Below, piece after piece: positions 1 to 5,284 of a stretch of 13,438 nucleotides of DNA. The DNA comes from Gammaproteobacteria bacterium (GTDB lineage: Bacteria > Pseudomonadota > Gammaproteobacteria > Natronospirales > REEB76), in contig JAGWNO010000042.1 in NCBI GenBank assembly GCA_028871235.1, positions 1 through 13,438 on the forward strand. Direction: 5' to 3'. The translations under genes were made by a program, and so were the position numbers. Numbering within the stretch: position 1 is the first letter of the stretch; every line of letters begins with the position of its first letter. The notes under the pieces were generated by a model, which had not been told where the DNA came from, did no database searches, and was given only the letters and a program-made list of their open reading frames with translations.

Positions 1-294
1 AAGGTACGTTTGTATCTGAAATACACCGTAACGATTTGCTACTGACACGAGGTCGTGTTTCTTAAACCCCTTTGGTTTTAGAAACCAGTGGATGCATGGC
101 GTCTTTTTACTAAAGGACGAAAACGGTTTTTTGCATAAGTAGCATTCGTCTCGACCAAATGCTTCCAAGAATCGGAGATATTCCGCCCCGGTTCGCCTAA
201 TATTCTCCGCGCTAACACGATCTCGTTCCTCTGGGGTCATCTGCTCAAGGAACTTCGCGAGATCGGCCCCTTTGCGCCGTATTTCGTTTCTCAC
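1..294 (-). CDS. Partial hypothetical protein with CxxC...CxH putative zinc site (3' end off the left edge)
   Basis: An open frame runs leftward without a stop from GTG at 294-292 to base 1, giving 98 codons. An in-frame TAG lies at 303-301, so the start must be downstream of it. GTG294 is preceded by a purine-rich GGGGTAGG about 5 bases away; ATG at 240-238 is the alternative start. The N-terminal half is charged and probably helical (a stretch beginning TPEERDRV). Residues 51-54 are CYLC and residues 67-69 are CIH, a Cys-Cys-Cys-His set typical of a small zinc-binding fold, followed by a basic KPKGFKKHD segment. I do not recognise the family and infer no function. The coding pattern looks real: it is continuous and has a metal-ligand spacing. 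The DNA is clearly AT-richer than the neighbouring housekeeping genes, which suggests acquired or less constrained DNA. The C-terminus is outside the window. Confidence 0.62.
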   Translation of the reverse strand, partial: MRNEIRRKGADLAKFLEQMTPEERDRVSAENIRRTGAEYLRFLEAFGRDECYLCKKPFSSFSKKTPCIHWFLKPKGFKKHDLVSVANRYGVFQIQTYL

Positions 295-349
295 GCGGAC
301 CTACCCCTACGATGCATAACAGTAAATGGACCGCACGCTACGATATTCC

Positions 350-373
350 AATAACGACGCGCGCTTCGTTATT
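350..373. repeat. 8-bp palindrome with 8-base loop upstream of the mini-ORF
   Basis: AATAACGA (350-357) and TCGTTATT (366-373) are perfect reverse complements separated by CGCGCGCT. It lies about 27 bases before a strong Shine-Dalgarno sequence. It could be an operator half-site pair or an RNA hairpin. No T-run follows on the plus strand, so it is not a standard terminator. No binding protein can be named. Confidence 0.4.
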
Positions 374-417
374 ACACTCCGGGCAACCGGGCCAGACCCT
401 AAAGGAGATATATATCA

Positions 418-465
418 ATGTATTATGAAGGACAACCCGCGATGCCGCGTGTGGTATTTGGATAA
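418..465 (+). CDS. 15-codon mini-ORF behind a strong ribosome-binding site (possible microprotein or gene remnant)
   Basis: AAAGGAGATATATATCA directly precedes ATG at 418. It contains a near-perfect Shine-Dalgarno (AAGGAG) with a typical AT-rich spacer of about 9 bases, stronger than any gene start in the rest of the window. The frame encodes MYYEGQPAMPRVVFG and stops at TAA 463-465. I recognise no function. It may be a leader peptide, a microprotein, or the 5' remnant of a gene truncated where the hairpin-rich element begins. A different 75-codon frame (326-553) crosses the same bases but ignores this signal. Confidence 0.27.
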   Translation: MYYEGQPAMPRVVFG

Positions 466-545
466 GCACGGGCATTCGGCAGCACTCCTCAAAACCCCGT
501 TGGAGCGTGCCGATGTGCCGCCGCGAGCAAGGCTGGCCCGAAGGG

Positions 546-752
546 GCGCGTGACAGGATGTCCGCGCTCGCGATTTCGGCACAGGGAAGTGCCGTAATCG
601 CGACCCCGCAGCGCAGCAAGGCGCGAGGGCAGTCGTCGTACTCGACGACCACGCGACCGGGGCGGTTTTCTTTCGCCCCTTTCTTTGTCCGTACAAAGAA
701 AGGGGCTCGTCGGCGGGGCGAAATCCCGCATCAATCACGCGGCGAAGCCGCG
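546..752. repeat. Cluster of five consecutive hairpins; dispersed intergenic repeat-like element
   Basis: Five inverted repeats occur in about 207 bp. (1) 546-550/563-567 GCGCG/CGCGC continued inward by GACA/TGTC with loop GGA. (2) 568-582/589-603, 15-bp arms beginning TCGCGATT with one mismatch and loop AGGGAA. (3) 632-638/643-649 GTCGTCG/CGACGAC with loop TACT. (4) 675-688/693-706 GCCCCTTTCTTTGT and its exact complement around CCGT. (5) 738-743/747-752 CGCGGC/GCCGCG with loop GAA. This density is far above chance and resembles the palindromic intergenic repeats found in many copies in some gammaproteobacterial genomes. That resemblance is from memory and unverified. It lies just downstream of hslO, so the hslO transcript could run into it. 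The outer borders are not sharply visible. Confidence 0.6.
671..723. repeat. Two competing inverted repeats sharing one arm
   Basis: The left arm CGCCCC can pair in two ways. Bases 675-688 pair perfectly with 693-706 (14 bp, loop CCGT). Alternatively, TTTCGCCCC at 671-679 pairs perfectly with GGGGCGAAA at 715-723 (9 bp). The two structures exclude each other at 675-679. Such nesting is seen in attenuators but can also arise inside repeat elements. Confidence 0.45.
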
Positions 753-783
753 CAAAAGATGAATGCCTGGGCGAATGCGCGGA

Positions 784-1656
784 TCAGTGCCTTGCGCCGG
801 AGTGGGCGGATTGTGCGTCGGGAACGAACAAAGTCTGCACGTCCACCGCGTCAAAATCGTAACCGCGACCGCAGAATTCGCAATCCACGTGCACCTTGCC
901 CTGTTCCTTGAGGATGCCGGTCACTTCTTCCGCCCCCAGACCGCGCAACGTGGCTTCGATGCGCTCGCGCGAGCACTGGCAGCGGAATGACACGGGTGCC
1001 GCTTCGAACAGGCGCAGGTCTTCCTCGTGATACAGGCGATGCAGCAGCTGCTCTGTGGACAGCCCGCTGAGTTCATCGCCCGTGACCGTATCCGCCAGCA
1101 GCGTCACATGCCGCCAGGCTTCCGGGTCCCGTTCCCGATGCGGCATCACCTGCAGCAGCAGGCCGGCGGCGCTGTCATCCCCGGCCGTCAGCCACAGGCG
1201 CGTGGGCAGCTGTTCGGAGCGCTGGAAATAGCCTTCCAGACATTCGGCCAGAGTGCCGCCTTCCAGCGGCACGATGCCCTGGTAACGTTCACCCTGACCC
1301 GCCGGCTCAATGGTGATCACCAGCCGGCCGTCACCCAGCAGGGCTTTCAGTCCGGAGGGCAACGACTCGTCGCGCCAATGGGCCAGGCCGCGCAGATTGA
1401 AGCGGCTGGTGCATTGCACCACCAGCAGGGGTACCGGCCCGTTGCCCTGGATCTGCAGGGTGATGACGCCGTCGTATTTGAGGGTGGCGGACAACAGCGC
1501 CACCGCGGCCATGGCTTCACCCAGCAGCGTGCGCACCGGCGCCGGGTAATCCTGGCGCTCCAGCACCGCCCGCCAGCTGGCATCCAGGTGCACGCAGCGC
1601 CCTTGTACCGGGAGTTTCTCGAAAATGAATCGGCGCAATATGTCGTGCTCAGGCAT
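784..1656 (-). CDS. hslO: Hsp33 redox-regulated molecular chaperone
   Basis: A 290-residue protein of normal Hsp33 length. Hsp33 is a cytosolic holdase chaperone. In the reduced state four cysteines bind zinc; oxidation plus unfolding releases the zinc, forms disulfides and activates binding of unfolding proteins. All four switch cysteines are present in the expected C-terminal arrangement: C226-x-C228 and C259-x-x-C262 (VDCEFCGRGY). The N-terminal substrate-binding domain covers about residues 1-180. A helical linker (about 185-220, ADTVTGDELSGLSTEQLLHRLYHEEDLRLFE) follows. ATG is at 1656-1654 and TGA at 786-784. It lies last in a minus-strand row after gatB, 136 bp beyond the gatB stop, with a terminator-like hairpin and T-run just before its ATG. 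It may therefore be transcribed separately from gatCAB. No missing key residue was noticed. Confidence 0.97.
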   Translation of the reverse strand: MPEHDILRRFIFEKLPVQGRCVHLDASWRAVLERQDYPAPVRTLLGEAMAAVALLSATLKYDGVITLQIQGNGPVPLLVVQCTSRFNLRGLAHWRDESLPSGLKALLGDGRLVITIEPAGQGERYQGIVPLEGGTLAECLEGYFQRSEQLPTRLWLTAGDDSAAGLLLQVMPHRERDPEAWRHVTLLADTVTGDELSGLSTEQLLHRLYHEEDLRLFEAAPVSFRCQCSRERIEATLRGLGAEEVTGILKEQGKVHVDCEFCGRGYDFDAVDVQTLFVPDAQSAHSGARH

Positions 1657-1658
1657 CT

Positions 1659-1770
1659 AAAAACCACGTGCTAGGTGCTGGGTGCTGGGTCCTGCGTGCT
1701 GGGTGCTGCATAAAATCCAGATGCCAGCCTGTTTTCACGCAGCACGCAGTACTCAGTACCAAGCACCATG
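1659..1770 (-). terminator. Heptamer-built hairpin followed by T5, between gatB and hslO
   Basis: Read on the minus strand, after the gatB stop come a 5' arm (1770 down to about 1736), a loop region, and a 3' arm (about 1712 down to 1664). TTTTT (1663-1659) follows immediately, and the hslO ATG is two bases later. The arms are imperfect reverse complements made of 7-base units. A long stem followed by a T-run fits an intrinsic terminator for the gat transcript. Against this, the loop is large, the stem has several mismatches, and the T-run abuts the next start codon. Confidence 0.35.
1671..1770. repeat. Tandem heptamer repeats in inverted arrangement (copy 1)
   Basis: Left block: six 7-base units, CTAGGTG, CTGGGTG, CTGGGTC, CTGCGTG, CTGGGTG, CTGCATA (1671-1712). 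Right block: five units of the complementary type, CACGCAG, CACGCAG, TACTCAG, TACCAAG, CACCATG (1736-1770). The unit (CTGNGTG and its complement) is the same as in the second copy at 3260-3342. Together the blocks can fold into a long imperfect hairpin. Confidence 0.8.
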
Positions 1771-1792
1771 GTCATTATGAAAAGAAATTCCG

Positions 1793-3229
1793 CTAGCCCT
1801 TGAGTTTCTTTAACAGCAGCTCGTTCACCTGCTGCGGATTGGCCTTGCCCTGGGTGGCCTTCATCACCTGGCCCACGAAGAAGGCAAACAACTTGTCCTT
1901 GCCGGAGCGGTAGGCGGCGAGTTGCCCGGGATTCCCGCTCATCACATCTTCAATGATCTTCTCGATGGCAGACGCATCGGTGATTTGCCTGAGGCCTTTC
2001 TTGCTGATGACCGCATCAGCGTCGCCCTCACCCGCCCACATGGCCTCGAACACTTCCTTGGCAAGCTTGCCGGAGATGGTGTTGTCCTGGATGCGCTTCA
2101 GCATGCCCGCGAGCATGGCGGCGCTCACCGGGCTCGCGGTCACTTCCAGGTTGTCCTTGTTGAGAGCGGCGGACAGCTCACCCATGATCCAGTTGGCCGC
2201 CAGTTTCGGCTCAACGCCGGCGGTTTTCGCCACTGTCTCGTAATAATCGGCCAGCTCGCGGCTGGCAATGAGCGCCCCCGCATCGTAGGCGGAAAGCCCG
2301 TACTGCTGCATGAGGCGCGTTTTCTTCTGATCCGGCAGTTCCGGCAACGTCTTTTTCACTTCCGCGATGAAAGCCGGAGCGATCTCCAGCGGCAGCAGGT
2401 CTGGATCCGGGAAATAACGGTAATCATTGGCTTCCTCCTTGCTGCGCATGGAGCGGGTCTCGTTCCTGTCCGGGTCGTAGAGGCGGGTTTCCTGCGCCAC
2501 CCTGCCGCCGCCCTCGATGAGCTCGATCTGCCGTTGCACCTCATGATTGATGGCGCGCTCCACGAAACGGAATGAATTGATGTTCTTGAGTTCGCAGCGC
2601 GTGCCGAACTTCGTCTCGCCTTTACGCCGCACTGATACATTGGCGTCGCAGCGGAACGAGCCTTCCTGCATGTTGCCGTCGCAGATCTCCAGATAACGCA
2701 CCAGCGAATGGATCTTTTTCATATAGGCCACGGCTTCTTTGGCGGAGCGCATATCCGGCTCGGAGACGATCTCCAGGAGCGGCGTGCCGGCGCGGTTCAG
2801 GTCGATACCGCTCATGCCCTTGAAATCCTCGTGCAGCGACTTGCCGGCATCTTCCTCCAGATGGGCGCGAGTCACGCCGATGCGCTTGCTGCCGCCAGCT
2901 TCCGTCTCGATCTCCACGCTGCCGTTGCTCACCACCGGCAACTCGTACTGGCTGATCTGGTAGCCCTTGGGCAGATCCGGATAGAAGTAATTCTTGCGGG
3001 CGAACACCGAGCGCGGCGCGATCCGGGCGCCGATGGCCAGGCCGAATTTCACCGCCATGCGCACGGCTGCGCCGTTCAGCACCGGCAGCACGCCGGGATA
3101 ACCCAGGTCCACCAGGCACGCCTGGGTGTTCGGCGGGGCGCCGAAGGCGGTGGACGCGCCGGAGAAAATCTTGCTCCGGGTGGCGAGCTGCGCGTGGATC
3201 TCAAGACCGATGACGGTTTCCCATTCCAT
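1793..3229 (-). CDS. gatB: Aspartyl/glutamyl-tRNA(Asn/Gln) amidotransferase subunit B
   Basis: A 478-residue protein, full length for GatB. It is the kinase and tRNA-binding subunit of GatCAB: it phosphorylates Glu-tRNA(Gln) and/or Asp-tRNA(Asn) with ATP, and the activated side chain is then amidated with ammonia passed from GatA. Visible family marks: N-terminal GLEIH (residues 8-12), the conserved block FARKNYFYPDLPKGYQ (76-91), HLEED (123-127, metal/ATP site region), the family signature IDLNRAGTPL (142-151), and a helical YqeY-like tail from about residue 330 ending in QVNELLLKKLKG. ATG is at 3229-3227, with AAGG about 7 bases upstream. It follows gatA after an unusually long 115-bp gap filled with heptamer repeats, and is followed by a second such element. 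Its presence implies at least one of Gln-tRNA or Asn-tRNA is made by transamidation; the sequence does not show which. Confidence 0.98.
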   Translation of the reverse strand: MEWETVIGLEIHAQLATRSKIFSGASTAFGAPPNTQACLVDLGYPGVLPVLNGAAVRMAVKFGLAIGARIAPRSVFARKNYFYPDLPKGYQISQYELPVVSNGSVEIETEAGGSKRIGVTRAHLEEDAGKSLHEDFKGMSGIDLNRAGTPLLEIVSEPDMRSAKEAVAYMKKIHSLVRYLEICDGNMQEGSFRCDANVSVRRKGETKFGTRCELKNINSFRFVERAINHEVQRQIELIEGGGRVAQETRLYDPDRNETRSMRSKEEANDYRYFPDPDLLPLEIAPAFIAEVKKTLPELPDQKKTRLMQQYGLSAYDAGALIASRELADYYETVAKTAGVEPKLAANWIMGELSAALNKDNLEVTASPVSAAMLAGMLKRIQDNTISGKLAKEVFEAMWAGEGDADAVISKKGLRQITDASAIEKIIEDVMSGNPGQLAAYRSGKDKLFAFFVGQVMKATQGKANPQQVNELLLKKLKG

Positions 3230-3259
3230 TCTCTAACCTTGCTCTCAAGTGTGTCTATA

Positions 3260-3342
3260 CAAGTACTGCGTGCTGAGTGCTGTGTGCTGCGTGAAAGAAA
3301 AGATTTCTAACTCTTTACGCAGTACTCAGCACGCAGCACTTG
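3260..3342. repeat. Tandem heptamer repeats in inverted arrangement (copy 2, inside the gat operon)
   Basis: The left block has four tandem 7-base units: CTGCGTG, CTGAGTG, CTGTGTG, CTGCGTG (3266-3293). The right block has CAGTACT, CAGCACG, CAGCACT (3320-3340). Bases 3260-3282 and 3320-3342 are reverse complements at 21 of 23 positions, so transcribed RNA should form a stable hairpin between gatA and gatB. The sequence between the arms is AT-rich. No T-run follows on the minus strand, so it does not look like a terminator. Confidence 0.82.
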
Positions 3343-3344
3343 CT

Positions 3345-4799
3345 TCACTCGAATCCTTTCGGGATTCGAGTATGCCAATCCGTTTCCAGCTGGTACTGGT
3401 GCGCCGCCGCCAACAGGCGCGACTCGTCAAAGTAATTGCCGATGATCTGCAGCCCCACCGGCAATTTGTCCACGAAGCCCATGGGAATGGAGATGCCCGG
3501 CAAACCGGCCAGATTCACGCCGTTGGCGTAGATGTCGTTGAGGTACATGGTGATGGGGTCGCCGGTCTTCTCACCGAGACCAAAGGCCGGCGTCGGCGCG
3601 GTCGGACCCATGATCACATCCACCTGCCGCAGGGCTTCAAGGAAATCCTGGCGGATGAGCGCCCGGGTCTGCTGCGCCTTGAGGTAATAGGCATCGTAGT
3701 AGCCGGCTGACAGCACATAAGTGCCGGTCATGATACGGCGCTTCACCTCCGCACCGAAACCCTCCCCCCGGGAGCGGGTGTACAGGTCCATGAGGTCCAG
3801 CGGATTTTCGCAACGATGGCCGAAACGCACGCCGTCAAAGCGCGACAGGTTGGAGGAACATTCGGCGGGCGCCACAACATAATATGTAGGCACCGACAGC
3901 CAGAAATTGGGCAGGCTGATGTCATGTACCGTCGCACCGTGTTGCCTGTATACGGCGAGTGCGGCGTGTACCGCGTCGCCCACGCGCGCATCCAGACTCT
4001 TGTCGAAAAACTCCTTGGGCAGTCCGATGCGCAGCCCCTTGAGCGGCCGCTCCAGCTCTGCGGTGTAGTCCGGCACCGGCCTGTCCACGCTGGTGGAATC
4101 ACGCGCGTCGAACCCGGCGATCGCCTGCATGAGCAGTGCCGCGTCCGCGGCGGTGTGGGTGATGACCCCCGCCTGATCAAGGCTCGAAGCAAAAGCGATC
4201 ATGCCGTAGCGCGAGACACGACCATAGGTGGGCTTGAGACCGGTGAGGTTGGTGAACGCCGCCGGCTGGCGGATGGAACCGCCGGTATCGGTGCCGGTGG
4301 CTGCGGGTGCCAGGCGGGCCGCCACCGCTGCGGCGGAGCCGCCTGAAGAACCGCCCGGCACGCGCCTGGGATCCCAGGGATTCTTCACTGGGCCGTAGAA
4401 GCTGGTCTCGTTGGACGAGCCCATGGCGAACTCATCCATGTTGGTCTTGCCAAGCAGCACCGTGCCCGCGGTCTTGAGGCGTTCGACGATGGTGGCGTCG
4501 TAAGGCGCGACGAAATTATCGAGCATTTTCGAACCGCAACTGGTCTTCACGCCCCGGGTACAGAAAATATCCTTGTGAACGATGGGCAGACCGGTGAGTG
4601 GACCGGCACCGCCCTTGCTGATGCGCACATCGGCGGCGCGTGCATCGGTCAGCGCCTGTTCCCGCAGCACGCTGATAAATGCATTGAGGTCAGGATTGAA
4701 ACGCTCGATGCGCGCCAGGCAGGCACGCGTGAGTTCTTCACTGGAATACTTGCGCGCCCGCAAGTCACGCGCCAGTTCGGCAAGAGTTTTGGTGTGCAT
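3345..4799 (-). CDS. gatA: Aspartyl/glutamyl-tRNA(Asn/Gln) amidotransferase subunit A (amidase)
   Basis: A 484-residue protein, full length for GatA. It is the glutaminase subunit, which releases ammonia from glutamine for delivery to GatB. It belongs to the amidase-signature family with a Ser-cisSer-Lys triad. The expected residues are visible: K76 (GLPIVHKDIF), S151 in the GGSSGGSAAAVAA run (149-161) as cis-Ser, and S175 in GTDTGGSIRQPA (169-180) as nucleophile. Spacing matches the Staphylococcus aureus enzyme with a constant offset of 3. The downstream LTGLKPTYGRVSRYG block is also typical. ATG is at 4799-4797; I see no strong ribosome-binding site, which may mean reinitiation after gatC, 58 bp upstream. 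The final codons and the stop codon lie inside a strong hairpin (3347-3371). Confidence 0.98.
   Translation of the reverse strand: MHTKTLAELARDLRARKYSSEELTRACLARIERFNPDLNAFISVLREQALTDARAADVRISKGGAGPLTGLPIVHKDIFCTRGVKTSCGSKMLDNFVAPYDATIVERLKTAGTVLLGKTNMDEFAMGSSNETSFYGPVKNPWDPRRVPGGSSGGSAAAVAARLAPAATGTDTGGSIRQPAAFTNLTGLKPTYGRVSRYGMIAFASSLDQAGVITHTAADAALLMQAIAGFDARDSTSVDRPVPDYTAELERPLKGLRIGLPKEFFDKSLDARVGDAVHAALAVYRQHGATVHDISLPNFWLSVPTYYVVAPAECSSNLSRFDGVRFGHRCENPLDLMDLYTRSRGEGFGAEVKRRIMTGTYVLSAGYYDAYYLKAQQTRALIRQDFLEALRQVDVIMGPTAPTPAFGLGEKTGDPITMYLNDIYANGVNLAGLPGISIPMGFVDKLPVGLQIIGNYFDESRLLAAAHQYQLETDWHTRIPKGFE
3347..3371. repeat. Perfect 10-bp hairpin over the gatA stop codon
   Basis: ACTCGAATCC (3347-3356) and GGATTCGAGT (3362-3371) are exact reverse complements with a 5-base loop. 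On the minus-strand mRNA this stem covers the last codons of gatA and reaches the first base of its TGA stop. The heptamer hairpin begins 5 bases further on. No T-run follows, so it could stabilise the 3' end or slow ribosomes rather than terminate transcription. Confidence 0.5.
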
Positions 4800-4857
4800 G
4801 TTAAAACCGCGGAATCCGCTGCTGCATCACGGCGGTGTGCGCCGCTCCCACATAAAA

Positions 4858-5145
4858 CTATTCGATCACTTTTGGCACCAGGTAAAGACCTGCTTCCACC
4901 TGCGGTGCATTCTCCTGGTACAAATCACGCTGGTTGCTCTCAGCCACCGTGTCATCGCGCAGGCGCTGCACCATCTCGAGCGGGTGCGCCATGGGCGTCA
5001 CGCGCGAGGTGTCGGCCTTGTCCAACTGCGCCACGAAATCCAGGATTTTGGACAAGTTGCCCGCATACACTTGAATGTCCTGCTCACTGATGGCAAGACG
5101 CGCCAGGCGTGCGATATGACGGACATCGGCTGCGGTCAGCGGCAT
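4858..5145 (-). CDS. gatC: Aspartyl/glutamyl-tRNA(Asn/Gln) amidotransferase subunit C
   Basis: A 95-residue protein, normal for GatC. This small subunit wraps as a belt between GatA and GatB and stabilises the complex; it has no catalysis of its own. Typical features are the N-terminal PLTAADVRHIARLARLAIS, the central helix around LSKILDFVAQLDKADTS, the VTPMAHPLEM segment, and the conserved C-terminus APQVEAGLYLVPKVIE. ATG is at 5145-5143, with GGAG six bases upstream, a good Shine-Dalgarno. First gene of the minus-strand gatCAB set. Transcription must start in the 139-bp region shared with mreB. Confidence 0.97.
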   Translation of the reverse strand: MPLTAADVRHIARLARLAISEQDIQVYAGNLSKILDFVAQLDKADTSRVTPMAHPLEMVQRLRDDTVAESNQRDLYQENAPQVEAGLYLVPKVIE

Positions 5146-5284
5146 GTTCGGCTCCAGTGGGTAAACCCCGGAAAATTGCGTGAATTATGGCATAAACCGG
5201 CTTGCCGCCGCCGCCCGCCGTTGCTACAGTAGTGCGCTGTCAAAGCTCACCCCGGCCACGACCCAACTCCAAGCCATAAAAAAC
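5146..5284. promoter_or_regulatory. Divergent gatC / mreB promoter region
   Basis: The only place where the two operons can start divergently. For mreB the best candidate is TTGCCG (5202-5207), a 17-base spacer, then TACAGT (5225-5230). Each hexamer matches 4 of 6 consensus sigma-70 positions, and the predicted start is near 5237. For gatC, CATAAT on the minus strand (within 5183-5190) is a fair -10, but no matching -35 is visible. The signals are close together, so the two promoters could interfere. Confidence 0.4.

Larger units (their letters stand above)
295..783. other. 489-bp stretch with no convincing full-size gene
   Basis: This lies between the left-edge gene and the hslO stop codon. 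Open frames of 75-134 codons exist here on both strands. They overlap each other and have the Arg/Pro/Ala-rich composition of chance frames in GC-rich, palindromic DNA, so I do not call them genes. What it holds: a palindrome (350-373), a strong ribosome-binding site with a 15-codon mini-ORF (400-465), and a cluster of hairpins (546-752), each listed separately. Base composition shifts from AT-rich on the left to GC-rich by about position 500. Confidence 0.6.

Noticed and set aside
326..738. Overlapping frames of 75-107 codons on both strands in the left intergenic region
   Set aside because: They overlap each other, cross the hairpin element, and have Arg/Pro/Ala/Ser-rich chance composition; the plus frame at 326 ignores the strong start signal at 418.
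738..753. GC-rich hairpin beyond the hslO stop as an intrinsic terminator
   Set aside because: The stem is only 6 bp and no T-run follows on the minus strand; it is kept only as part of the repeat element.
507..911. 134-codon plus-strand frame running into the hslO 3' end
   Set aside because: Arg-rich, overlaps hslO antisense, and is composed of repeat-element sequence; no family features.
1027..1674. 215-codon plus-strand frame opposite hslO
   Set aside because: Gln/Arg/His-rich shadow of the confidently identified Hsp33 gene.
1671..3342. Heptamer blocks as a CRISPR array
   Set aside because: The units are 7 bases with no spacers, arranged as inverted blocks; no cas genes nearby.
5180..5284. 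35-residue N-terminal extension of MreB from GTG 5180
   Set aside because: The conserved MreB N-terminus MFKSLRGFFS starts at 5285, and the extension would overlap the likely promoter.
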